64,000 nucleotides of DNA from Opisthorchis felineus (GCA_004794785.1 SJOL01006411.1:409615-473614); one strand, 5' to 3'; shown: positions 39,811 to 52,499, numbered from the stretch's first letter. Notes: generated by a model from the letters alone, not told the origin. Numbers and translations: made by a program.

Positions 39811-40996
39811 CTAAAAGATAAAAAAGTATCGTTGCGGAGGTTCATGAATAAGATGAAGGTTGTATGGTACTTGATGCACTGAAAAACAGTTTATCTCAGT
39901 ACTAATCAATGTTACTTGCTTGCCCAAATGACAGTGAGCACAACGCCATTACGGCCATTGATTATTTTTTCATGCCGTCTCACCCTCTCCACTTGGGATC
40001 GTGAAACTTCAAGTGCGCCACTCGATCCCGGGTGGTTAGTGAATACAAACTAACTGTTGTGATCAGACGTACATCCGTCGGACTGCCATCCAACAGGCTT
40101 CAATCGTGTGAAACTTGATCATGGAAAAATAAGTTAAGGCGTTACTGTGCACGCAGCATCTTTCGATGATTGACTGGAGGTTTTCATGTTGTCTGTGTGG
40201 TGGTTTGATTTACAATTTTAGCAACAATCAAATATCTTCTGGCAACAAGGGGTGGAAAGCTCGTTACATTCAAGCCTAGCAATATGAGAAAATCAACTTC
40301 TTTCGGCCAGTGTTTGTAGGACGTATGGAGGTTTGGGTTTTCAATATAACCCACCATTTTGTCAGTAAGTTGGCAGGCTCACAGTCTGGAACCGAATTTC
40401 ATGGAGGAATTCCGGGCAATCAAAGAGAGGCCATTTTGTGAAAACATTATAATCGAGGAATTGATGGTGAATGTAGGTGGATAGTTTCCAGTAAATTTGG
40501 AAAAATGCATACCATACGGGAAGTGTGGTTCTTAATGACAAAGACTAAAGAAGCAGTTACTTCTGCACTCGACTTGTTCTGATCTTATTGGCGCTTCATA
40601 GCCCCATATTCTGTTACGTGCGGATATGTACACCTGCTTGGCAAAGTCTGAACGTATTCACTCGTTAGATACCCTCTGTTGTTACTCTGCTGTTAGTTAC
40701 TCTATGTTGAAAGAGTGCAAATATATGTATAAAGAAGTCAGTGGACTTCCACGGCATAATATAATACATGCATATTATTTGCACACTCCAAGTAACTGCG
40801 ACCAATTTTCCAGTTGTTTTATATTCTGAAAACTGACGGATGACATTAGAAATAACTAGTGATGGGTAAGGAGTTACCATCTAACTGCACTGTGTGTACG
40901 AGGTCAGCGCCCATAAGCTACTTAGTGAAACTGAGGTGACGTTTTACTTCTTCTTGTATACATAGTATATGTATAGCATGGTATAACATAGTAAAC

Positions 40997-40998
<2 letters not shown>

Positions 40999-41032
<34 letters not shown>
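40999..41032. repeat. TA microsatellite
   Basis: An uninterrupted alternating TA run. Confidence 0.95.
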
Positions 41033-41034
<2 letters not shown>

Positions 41035-42734
41035 GCCACAGTGTGTCAGTCAGCTTAGTTGTGGAGGATTTAATGAAGTGGCTGAGTTTACAACCTAAAC
41101 GAATACCGGATTTCTGAATGTCGGTGGATGAGCTATTTTGTAAACAAATCGGTCTTCTACCATTGTTGTTCTCCTCTCCTACACGTGAGTTCATATATTT
41201 AGTGCTTCGTACAGAGCAAAATAAATTTCAAAAGAATAAATTTAGTGCTAGACGGATACTCTGGTTATCGACCCTCAACAATGACCTTCAGGGATGTAAA
41301 TACTTTATGCACCCAGAAGCGCTCGGATTTAGCACTCAGCTAATACAGTAAAATGCCGAAACAAATTTTTTACGGAACCTTGTATGGTGGCTTTCTCTGG
41401 AGATCAAACCTAAAGGGACAGGCCATGACTGCACTCCTCGAGGTGGGGGAAGTCTGTCAATGAAATGTGAATCAATGAACAGTTAACAGCAGTCCCTTAT
41501 GAGATGATTTGAGAGAAGTAACCAGAGCCGCATGTAAAAAGCTATTAATCTGCGATTTGAGAAACCCTAGCGACCTTAAAGGAAACTGTATTGCAGTCTT
41601 TTTCCTCAAGACTAACTATTCTGTGGAAAACACTCCTTATAAGAGACGACTTTTGCTAGATCCTCGAAAGGCGTTTGCGTGGTGTACCTCTGCAGAAGAC
41701 AAAGCTTTGTACTTTTACCAGACCAGATACACCTGGCCAAGATTGAGATGAGAAACACCAATCCTCATCACATGCCTCCAAAATGGGTTACACCACATTG
41801 TGAGGTACATTGAAATATTGTTAACCTCTGAGTTGCGGGGAGCTATATGGAATTTGTAACCATATCGTACTAGTTTGTGCAGCCCTTTTTGTGTCTTGGC
41901 ACGAGTATTCCGGTCATTCCAAACCGCGTCATTTCACTGGGTGGTCTTTACAAGAGGGTCAGTCGGTTGACAAAACCAGGTTAATTACCATGGCGTTATT
42001 TGTGACACCGATCAAGGCTATCATTCAAAGTAGGAGCACTTTTGCCGATTCAGCCGTGACAATGCAGGTTTGCTTAAAGCACGCCGATGGAGTGGTGATA
42101 ACACGGCTGTCTTGCGTGGTAGAGGTCTGTTGTTCAGATCCCGACATTGCCAAGAACATGTTCTGCAGATGGGTTCCATTGAGAGGGAATTTCCAGTCCA
42201 GTGCTTCCCCCTCTCTTGTAGACTAACCGAAAAAAATGCAACCAGAAGGGGATGAAGAGTGTTCGAAGGAGAGTAGTTTGAACAGAAATAACCAAGATGC
42301 CCATATCAATCAGTATGCTCATCCAGATGTAGGCGTATTCTGGAGATTACTCCTTCTATGAAATGTAAATATGGAGGTATTAGACCGAGCACTGCGTTGA
42401 CCAGTACAGGGGATCTGTTCTCCCAGCGTGCGTTCTAAGACTAAATTACAGCTTATTGTAGTGTTCTTAGTTATCCTGATCAGATTCAGACAGTGTCAGA
42501 ATATCAGTTTAGGCCTTGTGCTCCATCAGGCAATTCGTTGACCATTTTGACATTCTGACTAGTTGTGGATGATCGGACTGTTCTAGTTAAATGATTCTCA
42601 ATCGTCGTCGAAGAGATTGTAATCACCAAACCGTTGAGTGGGGTCCGTGGACAACGGGACGACTTACCAATCAGATTGTCCGAGAAAGTCAACGGCTGTT
42701 TAAACAAAACACCACAACATAAGACTGATGGAAA

Positions 42735-42850
42735 TTCGAAGAACGCGCCTACGTGAAGAATTCCAAGAAGAGCGAAACGGGTCATGGGCTGTCGGAAAGT
42801 TTTCAGCAACCTTAAGAGTAGTGTGTCCTCAAGAAAGTTCAAATTCCCCA
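42735..42850 (+). repeat. Hammerhead-bearing repeat copy, decayed core
   Basis: The plus strand reads GTGAAGA (42753-42759) in place of CTGATGA, ATTCCAAGAAGAGC as the stem II region, then GAAAC (GAAA at 42774-42777), GGGTC and ATGGGCTGTCGG. TTTTCAGCAACCTTAAG follows, as in the other copies. The first core motif carries two changes; the second is intact. Confidence 0.65.
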
Positions 42851-43119
42851 GCGGCGCTAACCGATCGACATGTGCATGGTTTGGAGAGAATAGACTGAAG
42901 CTAGTAAACAGTAGCACATTTGCTGGATTCTTTTACGTCCACTGACGAATTCCGACAGTGTTGCCGGTTTTCATGTGTTTGACGAGTCCTAGACCCAACC
43001 ACAAATTTCTTCTCTATGTTCCGTTTTATTTAGACCTTGCGCCAAGGAGATTGCTGATTGAAAACTCACAGAGGAATGAAAAAATCGTTTTCACTTTACG
43101 TCCGAAAATTTCATCTCAC

Positions 43120-43440
43120 CTTCCAGTGTCACCAGTTTTGACACGACCTGGTATTTACGGGAATTCCTGTCATCAGCTACCTCGAGATGGTAAGCGTATT
43201 CACTTGAGGATTTCAGGCCAGTCATCAGGATGTTGTCTTCAACAAGAGCTACGGATACTGAGGATCCATCTGGTCCAACGCGCCTTAGGCGGTACACAAG
43301 GCCACAGTTGGGATGTGTTCGCACGAAGCCCAGCTTGACCAGTTGCGTTGTACTGCCGGGGACATTTTCCACAGTAAATAACGACTGGGAAGCGGAGGCT
43401 TTAGCTGGTTGACTGATTGCACCAGGTGAAGACGGCTGAT
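43120..43440 (-). CDS. FN3-domain protein exon, type A domain
   Basis: This exon encodes 107 residues. A low-complexity lead ('QPSSPGAISQPAKASASQS') precedes the domain. The strand-C cysteine is in 'HPNCGLVYRLRRV', and 'ILMTGLKSSSEYAYHLEV' gives the FN3 E-F segment. The strand-B tryptophan is not evident ('QLVKLGFVRT' occupies that place), an unusual loss. The acceptor is TTGCTTTGTAG and the donor GTGAGA; both introns are phase 1. Junction codons are AAT with the 52500 exon and GCC with 39544, both open. The Ser/Pro/Ala-rich lead may be a flexible linker between two adjacent type A domains. Confidence 0.86.
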
Positions 43441-45499
43441 CTACAAAGCAATTAAACGAGTAAATTCATTTTTGATCGGAGAAGCAAGCATCTACTCCGT
43501 TCCTTGTATGGATGTACAGAGAGTGGACTACAAAGTTCCTTCTTTTTGTTTTGTCGCCTAAGTGTGCTTGTACCATTACCTCAGTAGTCTTCATCAAAAC
43601 TGTTCTTTGTTCTCTGCATTTCATCTCCAAAAGTCACACGGGTTGAGTACATATTGATGGGAAAGTTTAAAATGTTTGTGAGTCAAGGTGAGATATTCGG
43701 GCAACTTCCGTGCAAAAAATGGACCTCCCATTTAGCAATGCAATCTGGATTACCAGTAAAGTGAGCCAACCCTCACAGTCACGTGAGGAAGTTGACTGCA
43801 CAGCAGCTAATAAACAGACATTCGTTGTCTAAAGTGGTTCGTTTTTAGTTTTGATGGCTTTGGAGGATTAATGGGTCTTACCTTTCTCGCAGCAGGGACA
43901 AATGCGTGAACTGTTCTGTACAAGGTCAGAGGTTAGGCAAAGGAAAGGCTGACCTACGAGAGGAAATTTTCTGTTGGGGAAACGTTATAGTACTTGAGTG
44001 AAGATCCAGGTAAACGCAAAATCTAACAAACCTATCCAAGAAAGTCCTACGTCCATTAGGACTCATGGATTAATTAGAACGAAATAATCTTGTGTTTTTC
44101 TTATGGTAGAAGACAGATTGGTCGTCGGTCTAATTAAACTCATCAGCACAAAAATACCTCTACAGTCGCCTGACTTTCCACCAATTAGAGGGGCTGAATC
44201 CATCTGAACCATAGAATTGGAATCAATTTTTTGATCGATAAACAATCTGGTCAGAGGTTACTTGTTTTTTTCCTGTTTTACTGCGCCATGGCTCAGAACT
44301 AACACAGTACTGAAGTTCCCTACAAAAGTGCATTGTTGTAAACTTCATTGATGAAAATTGAAACCGAACACTTGGCTAATCCGGAAATGTGCACTCCCTC
44401 GGAACCAAACAAATCGTGCTAATTGTGAAGCGCTTTCTCCGGAGGCAACACAAACTTTGAGCGACGTAGTTATATTGAAATTCACATAGCCAGCAAACAG
44501 CATTATGGCGGAAGCTTCTTGCAATTTTCCTATCAATGTTCCAAGATTAAAACTGGATACTGTCACTGTGAAGAACGTTAACGAGAAAGCGTCAGTTATT
44601 GAGCTCAATGTAACGAAAGGTACAGGCGTTTGGCTCTATTCAAACCAGAAGCCACATCTCGAGGAACACTAAACATAATTAAGATTTTTGGCAAAGGCTG
44701 CCACCTGGTTAGTCATGGTTTTCATGACAGACACTTCTCAACAGAATGGTCTAGCAAATTCATGCTCCCTTTGCGGCTCAGTCCGCCGTCTGGCACACTT
44801 TCTGGTTTCTACTTTCTTTTTGCTTTCTTTCTACTTTCTGTTTCTACTTTAAATCTCTTGCTCACGCAAGTTGGCTGTTAAATTTATCTCTTATATTTTC
44901 TTCTGATACACTTTACTTGCTTGTGTTACATCACCTTGGGAAACCTGCATTTCCAAAGCAATCTAATGTAGCTCTCAGTGAGACATTACTGGAACTAAAT
45001 CTTACGCACACACTATTCCCCTTGACGGAAGGTCATCACAAAGCAAGGACTTCCTTGCCTTTCCTAGAGGTGGACACTTTGATTATTGAACCACTTTCAC
45101 TAGTCTTTAATGAGTCTGTCTTCCAGTATAAATATAGTGCAGTTCATTCATGATGACTCCGATTTAGGTTTCGGCTGTCGTCTACAAAAAAACCTAGTAG
45201 CTTGAATAAATTCAACAAACGTTGCTCGTGGTTTCCTACCCGTTTTGTCACGTGTTTCAAAGCAGTCCCATATAACTCTTCATATACAAACTATTTTGAT
45301 GGAAACAATGCCATTAGCCAAAGACAATGCTGACTGGTAAAACTGGTACTCTAACAATCGCTCCAAAACTCGAGAACAAGCTTTCGTCTTAGGTTTAAAT
45401 GGTTTAAAAATAACATTTTACATTCTGTTTTGTACAGCTTTGCAGGAATTACATTCTAATTAGACTTCGATCTTATGTTGGCGGGCATTGAATCCTCTG

Positions 45500-45764
45500 A
45501 AATTGACCTCTGTTGACAATATAACTTATCCGCATACCGTCCTCAAGTACTAGCTTGTCGATGCGTATCACGGGTTAGCAGTATGCCCCGTGAAATGTTG
45601 CATAAGTCGGCACTTGGTAACGAATCGAAACGCTACAGCAACAAATATGGCTTATCTTGTTACGGTGCTTGGAACATGTGCTACGCATAACTAGTTTCTG
45701 ACTATCAAAGGAAAGGTCTTTCTATTCCAAATCCCTGCTTACGAGCCGTCACGAAGAGACTGGA
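45500..45764 (+). mobile_element. RTE-clade LINE remnant, C-terminal fragment
   Basis: Near 45600-45670 the reading, with frameshifts, gives 'ALGNESKRY' and 'LLRCLEHVLRI', matching the RTE C-terminal 'VLGN...LRWLGHVLRM' region. The nucleotide stretch GGTAACGAATC is shared with the RTE remnant near 2000. It abuts a second RTE fragment in the same orientation. Confidence 0.6.
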
Positions 45765-46533
45765 CTTTGCCGTGGTGTGAAAGTTTGCGCGACCCACTGA
45801 GCTATACTGGGGGGGGGGTGTCCCGCGACACTCACAAAGTCTCTCATACCAGGTTGGTCAATGGTTAGAGGTCTGACGAACACAGGCTCCTGGTCCTCCA
45901 GGTTGGGGGTTGGAACATGTGGCGACTTGTTCCGTAGAAATGGTAATCCATTTGCATTTCCCGCCAAACACCGCTGCCTTGCGGTTAGGCATTTGAGCCA
46001 AAGACTTTGGTTGAGGATGATAATCATCCTCCTGTCTAGCTGTGGGCACCCTGACAGTACCCCAGCCCACGTACAACCATGATGCCTACGTCTAACAATA
46101 GACTCAAGCCAAATCGGCCGTCGTGTGGTGCCATCAGCCGGGTCGCCTTACTCGCTGCATACAACAGGGCGGGTAAGCGAAAACGGGCTACTGCTGACGA
46201 CTCCTTTCTCATTCATATGCTTTTTCTCCTCCCTCTCCCCACCCATTAATAACTCGCTTCTTATAGGACTGGCACTTAGGACTGATGACTCCGTTCGTCT
46301 TGCATCGGTTTTGCGTGCAACATCTGCCCGTCACATGGCGCCGACATCCTCAGGTATCTCGAAATCAGTCTTCAAGCCTCGACGCCCAGTCTATCTGGCC
46401 GCCTTCAATGTCCGCACTCTGAAGCAAGCAGGACAACAAGCGGCTCTTGCTCTCACGCTGAACTCGCTGTACGGCAGCGAAGCATCAGTGGTGAACAGTG
46501 ATGTCATGCTGTCGATGATGATGATGATGACTG
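45765..46533 (+). mobile_element. Short RTE derivative: 5' end joined directly to the 3' tail
   Basis: It starts with the family 5' region (GCCGTGGTGTG, then the tRNA-like TTGGTCAATGG at 45854 and GGGTTGGAACA at 45907). The 5' region continues through GCTGCCTTGCGGTTAG and GCCATCAGCCGGGTCGCC. Only the first few dozen endonuclease codons follow ('YLAAFNVRTLKQAGQQAALA', 46400-46460). Within about 50 bases it ends in GATGATGATGATGATGA (46514-46530). At about 770 bp it has no coding capacity but keeps both ends, so it is a likely non-autonomous, LINE-driven form. It is the best preserved 5' region in the window. Confidence 0.72.
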
Positions 46534-47654
46534 CCAACGAAACATTTGGGCTACACAGACAATCACATGCCAACTCAAAGTGGATGTAAACGTAGCAAAA
46601 CGGAATACCCTGGAACAGTCGCTCCCTTATAACTGGGTTCACATGTTTCTCCGCCCACTTGGCTTTAAACCGTGCAGGATACGGTGTGTAACCGATCCTG
46701 CTGGTCAGCGTTGTGTTCTGTAGATGGTATTGCAACTCATATACCGGTCCTTAACTTCCTGTTTCGCCCCCTACGGTATAACAAATGTAAGGTAGTTTGA
46801 GGCAACCTTTCTTGGAGAAGAGGGAATTTTATTGTAACCGTATTTACAGAGTTATCACGAAATGTTCCACAAGAGTCCGAGGGAGGCGGAAAGTACTGAG
46901 CTATAGATGCTTGCTCCTAACTGGCTGACATTCTGACTAATAAGGACATGCCACCTTTCGGTCCGTAGCGTGCACGTGACATCCGTTCAATCGACTTGAT
47001 GTTCGGTTATTTACGGTGGCTGACCTCCTGACAATAAGCATGCCATCACTTTCCAACATGGTGCTCCGATGCGTTCATTCATATGATCAAATCTTTTGCC
47101 CTTGCCATTTCCCATTCTTGCCCTTGTTTACTGGGGTGGTCTTCCCTAGCTTTTGTATAGTTTTTAATCACCTGTATCTCCCGCTTGCGCATTCTTACTG
47201 CTGATGATTCTGGTACCACTAACATACAGGACGTCTTCGTTAAAACTAGCAGGTAGCGATAAACATTCTACGGTAATTAAACCTAACAATCTCTGAATCG
47301 AGGAGGCACACTGGTATCCTTGAGAGGAACAACACAAGCTGGAAGCAACGTAAAGGTAAGTCCTTCACTGGGCGAAACTTGTGCCAGAAGTTCGATAACT
47401 TAGCCAGTAAAACACTATTCAGACTAATACTACATTTCTCTCTGCGCGCTCATCCTACATTCGACTTGCAGCCCATTTTCAGGGTGTGTACAACAGTTGT
47501 CCTTTTGGATGTCCAGCGGATAAAACGATGCGCTGGGTCTGGTGAAAGCCACTGACTGGACTTTCATGAAGCAAATATCATCAGAAAAAACCTGCCAATC
47601 TTTCACAGACCGAATCAAGTTGTTTGCGGACTCAGCTCCTCAAACCAGTTACTA

Positions 47655-47852
47655 GTTGTTGACCAGCTGCTTGCTGATCTGCTCGCCAAGTCTGTCAACT
47701 GACTTGCAAAGGTATCGTCACCATACGAGGAGACATCATCACTGCGCAGTTGGGTGGGTACTTCCTCTTAGCCTGCGTGCGTTTATGTAGCCTTTGAAGA
47801 TTATGTGTTACCCCTTAGCGTGATTGGCTAATTGGGAGACAGCGTTTACCCG
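47655..47852 (+). repeat. Left arm of a 198-bp inverted repeat
   Basis: Its reverse complement recurs at 48342-48539 at roughly 85-90 per cent identity by eye; exact shared blocks include GTCAACTGACTTGCAAAGGT and TTATGTAGCCTTTGAAGATT. About 490 bp separate the arms. No transposase was recognised in the spacer. Confidence 0.85.
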
Positions 47853-48341
47853 AATTTATTGTTTCGTCCGTGTTCTTTGTTGAGTCGATTGGTTATCCCA
47901 ACACCTTCTGTTTTTAGTATTTTCCGCGTTTGCTTTGATTGACCCCTTCTCATTTCGCATGGCGTCACCAACTTATCTTCTCAAGAATGATTGGCTGGTT
48001 GCACCGCCCCTTTTTGTCCACTATAATGGCAGGTGTTCCTGCGTTCTGGGTGGGGCTGGGTGCCTCCAACCAAATTGATGTGTCCGTTTAGATCAGGCTT
48101 TCCTGATTCTTCTGTGAGTTCCTTGTCTGGTTTCTTGCACAGTTTAGAGCTCTGTAGTTCTAACTTTCCCTTGCTCTTAGTGGTTTATAAATGGAGTTAA
48201 TTTCGATGTTTGTTGATAGCTCCTTTGGTAGAGTAACACGCTCCCATAAATTCCCGTTCTTTGTTCTTGCTAGAGCCAGTATGCAAACTCGTGTCCTTCT
48301 TAATCTTTGCACACGAAGAACAACGCGACAGAGATCACGAA

Positions 48342-48539
48342 CGGGGAAGCGCTGTCTCCCAATTAGCCAATCACGCTAGGGAATAACACATAATCTTCAA
48401 AGGCTACATAAACGCATGCGGGCTAAGAGGAAGTACCCACCCAACGGCACAGTGATGTTGTCTCCTCGTATGGTGACGAAACCTTTGCAAGTCAGTTGAC
48501 AGGCTCGGCAAACAGATCAACCACCACCTGATCAACAAC
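48342..48539 (-). repeat. Right arm of a 198-bp inverted repeat
   Basis: This is the inverted partner of 47655-47852, ending about ten bases before the CR1-like LINE remnant. The arms may be LINE or Penelope-type terminal sequence arranged head to head, or the ends of a non-autonomous DNA transposon; I cannot decide from this copy. Confidence 0.85.
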
Positions 48540-48549
48540 CAACAAACTC

Positions 48550-50395
48550 ACCCGAGTTACCAACATTTCTACATATTACCCTCAAGCCACTTTATAAACT
48601 TTGCCCACCAACCCACAACGTCGGATAAGAAGGCTAAGAAATGGCTTGTCGTATAGAAACACCGTGCGAGGCCTCACGGGTGACTACAAAAGTCTTCGGA
48701 AACAACTTACCTTTCTAACCCGAGAGGCTAAGAGGAACTGGTGTGCTTTATCGGTGGCCACATTCACAGCAGACGGTCAGCTGCCGTGCAAGTGCCTCAA
48801 CGGTCTTAGAAGGTACATCTCAGAACTACAAACCAGAAATGGTCTTACGCGCGCACTGAAGGAAACAGCCAACGCTCTGCTTAGACAATACGATTCCATC
48901 TCAATCGACCCATCTGTGGCACCAGGATATACACACAGTCTAACTCAGAGCCATATAGCGTTTTCTGCAGGTGCTGCCGAGTAGAAACCTACAACCTTCC
49001 GCAGAAGTGCTGATACCGATATCAAAACATAAAACCCGGGAACTGTCTCCCTCCTGACAAACAACCTAGCAGGATCACTGGCGAAATACTAGCAGAATCT
49101 ACCTGATATCCCCTGTATCCCTGGATAGCAGAAAACTGAAATAACAATCCAGGTCTAAAAAGGCAGCAGAAGGTCCGCCCGCGTAAATTACACTCTCCTT
49201 CTTCTGCACTCCAAAGTCATGGTGTCCATCATACCGGATCGGTTGTGAACATACATCGAAAGTCCAATTCTACTGCAGCCTGTGCAACACACATTCCGGA
49301 AACACAAATTCTGTCTAACGAAGCTTCTACGAAAATTATATGCATGGACCAAAGGCAATGGCAAAGGACACGAGACTGACATTACCTACCTCGACTTTTG
49401 CAAGGACTTTGACCGCAAACAACATGAAATCATGCAACAAAAAGTTCCTGCCTACCGCATCCATGGTTTAGCCCTACAATGGCTCCACCGTTATCTACAT
49501 AATAAAACCATGACGGTTTAGGCAGTAGAACGCTGTCTGACCCTTCACCCCATCCGGGTAGATTGGCACAATGGTCGGTACTCAGGTTACTCCTCTTTCT
49601 TACCTTCACCAACCACCTACTTGCCTCACTAACATTCCTGTGTCAACTGTTTGTTAACGGCCTTGCGACCTGGAGAACTACCCGTACCCCCCTCGACCAC
49701 GAACTCCTAAAAGGAAAACTTAGACACAGCTTTCAGTTTGCCAACTGCAAATCATTTACCGTTTAACATTGAGAAGTACCGCGAACTCTGTTTTCGTCTT
49801 TCTGACCTACAATGAACAATTGCATGAACTGCTGTAGAGGCTTGTGAGTGATCGCACGACAGGACATGGACACTAATCCTCAGTGTCAGTGGACAAAGGA
49901 CAAGCACGTGATACCTACGACTAATACAACGCATCCTCAGAACACCGGAAGGACCGCTACTCTCACACGTTTTCTCAGCTCACGTCAGACCGTATACTGA
50001 ATATATCGTTAAATCTACGAGCTCATGGCTCAAACGTGATTAGAAAGTGATGGGGCATTCACAACCCCTCGCCACCAAGTTGGTCCGAGGGCACCGAAAC
50101 ACCTCAAACAACGAGCGCCTTCAATCATTCTAACTGTACTCTGCGGAGGGTCATAGGTAACCTCGTTCTCACCTACAAAATACTGACGACCCAGTGCCAT
50201 CTTTGTCACCAACTGCTCAGTCCCGCTAACACCACAGACCTCAGAGGCTACAAATCTATCTGCCAAACTCATGGCATGGCCGTTTGGATTGTCCTTGTTC
50301 TTACTGCCCACAGGCTTGCCTGTGTTGGAACTCCCGACTCACATACGTCACCTTTGTCTCAATGGTAAAGGTGTTCAGACATTGAGTAGACATGC
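48550..50395 (+). mobile_element. CR1-like LINE remnant with inactivated reverse transcriptase
   Basis: The plus strand first shows the region before the reverse transcriptase (48601-48980, with 'TREAKRNW'). The palm follows at 49270-49520: 'QHTFRKHKFCLTKLL', 'ITYLDFCKDFDRKQHEIM' and 'YRIHGLALQWLHRYLHNKT'. After a frameshift, 'SVLRLLLFLTFTNHLL' (family 'GSVLGPLLFLIFINDL') leads to 'LFVNGLATWR' where active enzymes have 'LFADD..LWR', so both catalytic Asp are lost. The C-terminal end is traceable to about 50380 ('LVRGHRNTSNNERLQSF'). The element is dead, with several stops. CR1 versus another LINE of the same superfamily is not certain. Confidence 0.72.
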
Positions 50396-51514
50396 CTGCA
50401 GGAGTTGTTTTACTCTTGACCAACCTAACCAATGAGAACAGTCAGCCAAAAAATCTGACCCTACCCGTTGCAGCCTGCGGGACTCGAAAAACCCGGCTTA
50501 TAATCCGGGAAAATCCTACGAATCCTATGACCTCTCAAATATTGTTTTATCACTTGCGTGGTAGCAACTGCACCTACCGTTTTTCACTCATGCGCAAAAG
50601 GGAAAATAATAACACTGGGTGGCAAAAAATTTCCAGTCCACGACTGCTGAAAGATGACTTCAATGCCACTATTTGGCAGTCCTCAAAGTTGTGGTGAAAG
50701 GCAGCATAACCCTTACATGTGCATCTCCTTAGTTGCAAAAGATAGTTGAATCTCGGGAAGACCTCAGTGGTCACTTGGAGAAGGAGGTCTAGAATTGACA
50801 GTCTACACAGTCCTGTTGTACGACACAATGATATAAGCAATCACCACGTAATGTCCAAAAGTCAAGATCAAGCAGCACTTACCTGGAGCGCATCTGGCTT
50901 GGATGACCTGTATCACTGCAATGGAAAGCAACAACAGCATTTCCATAAGTGCGTTTCACACAGCTGCTTAGGTGAGCCCAATAAACAGTAAAATTGTATT
51001 TGTGCACTCTTGTTACTTGGGCTGCTCCGAAGAGCGTTCCTTTTCAGACTAGTTGAAGTTCACCCATTTTGTGGCAATATAAAAACATTTATCGAGCAAC
51101 CTAAACTGGTGGCATAAAGATCTCGATAGGCCTGTTGTTGTTGTTGTCGTTTTCGTATGTCCAATGGAAAACAGCTTATCACTCAACATGTCGGGTGATG
51201 CATTTTGAGTTTTCTGGTGATCCTTGACGAATTTAGTTTTTTAAGCATTCAGATTATCTGATAACGGGAACAGTAAGTTGTTTCACTGCTCATATACAAC
51301 AGCTTTCCAACATCCGTTCCTCTGCATGTATGAACTTTATTCCCCCCCATGAAATTCATTCATGCTGAAACGGTTTACTTGACTTCTACTTGGGAAGGGA
51401 GCCCAATAGGACGCAATCGATAGAGAATGCTTTGGCTAATTCTCGAGACAAATAGTCGTTGGACTCCTTCTCCAAGATCTCAGAGAGGTAGCCAGTATAA
51501 AACTGTGCGAGGAA

Positions 51515-51544
51515 AGCTGTCCACAAATTTCTATGTGGACAGCT
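51515..51544. repeat. Perfect 10-bp inverted repeat, 10-base loop
   Basis: AGCTGTCCAC and GTGGACAGCT are separated by ten bases. This could form a small hairpin in either strand. No flanking T run marks it as a terminator, and none is expected here. Confidence 0.8.
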
Positions 51545-52499
51545 ATATAAGCGAATAAAATTCAGATCTACTTCTTAGGTTTCAACTGGAAGTGACCATT
51601 AAAATATTATGCTCTGCCAAAGCGTAGACATTTTGAAGTTTCACAGATTACAATGTAAGAACAGTCATCTAAGCGAAGAATTCCTTCCGGCATACCTCCA
51701 ACTGGCATTTGCAAACATCAGTATCAGAGTTAACCAATCGCAGCAGAAGAAAGAGTTTAGGACAAAGCCGTCCAACTTGAAACAAGTAAAGTGAGATTCA
51801 TGTCATTCCAGGTAGAGTGGTACGACTTTGAAGGTGTGATCCGGCGAATCCCATAGTTGTCACGGGGTTCCAATTCACTGAGGCCAAACCCTGTTCCCAC
51901 CTACACTTGCGTACATTCAGGTGAATAAGTGATCATTTTGAGAAACAGTGCATCTGCATTCTTAGGTGAGCTAGAAACTACACTGCAGCAGACGGGTGGT
52001 CGCATTTTTGTCTTGCAACATATACACCTAGTTTAGTTGGTGGGCAGGCTAATTCATTGTGTGGGGTCCTTCAAGAAATTGACTGAGACGACAGCAGTGA
52101 CAAAGCAAAGTTTGTCATTTGATATCACATTCCGTATTGTGTCCTGCCGTCTGCTCTTGTTTGTTCGACCCAAGACAGGACAAGTTTATAAAGTCTTCAG
52201 GGAACCGTAGTTTACTATCATGCATACCTGGAGGTCTTTTCATACTGAGGTATACCACTAGTTTGACGTGAAAATCTCCTAAAGACATCCATCATGCCGC
52301 TGAAAGCGCCGATTTATCTCATCGCTGACGAAAGCAATGGTCTATGTGGTCTGTGTCTATCAGTGTTTAGTCTGTTCCTTCCATAGACTTTCAACTAAGT
52401 TTTCGAGGTGCTGAATTCAGCTTGGATATCCTTGCCGATTGAGGAGATAATATAGATTTTGAAAGGGAACTCAAAGTGACCAAAAGACAAACCGCTTAC

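Larger units (their letters stand above)
39811..43119 (-). other. Intron of the FN3 gene (3.3 kb)
   Basis: It contains a TA microsatellite (40999-41032) and one hammerhead-type copy on the plus strand (42735-42850). Nothing else is recognised. Confidence 0.7.
43441..52499 (-). other. Intron of the FN3 gene (9.1 kb, the longest)
   Basis: It holds two joined RTE fragments (45500-46533), a long inverted repeat (47655-48539), a CR1-like LINE (48550-50395) and a small hairpin (51515-51544). I recognise nothing in 43441-45499, 46534-47654 or 50396-51514. A run of ten G at about 45811 is a simple-sequence tract. Confidence 0.7.

Noticed and set aside
42958..43338. 126-codon plus-strand open frame
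   Set aside because: It is antisense to the FN3 exon at 43120-43440 and has no domain of its own.
46125..46589. 154-codon plus-strand open frame
   Set aside because: It runs through an RTE 5' region, the first endonuclease codons and the microsatellite tail; it is not a cellular gene.
50392..50697. 101-codon plus-strand open frame after the CR1-like LINE
   Set aside because: No domain match; probably LINE 3' sequence or chance.
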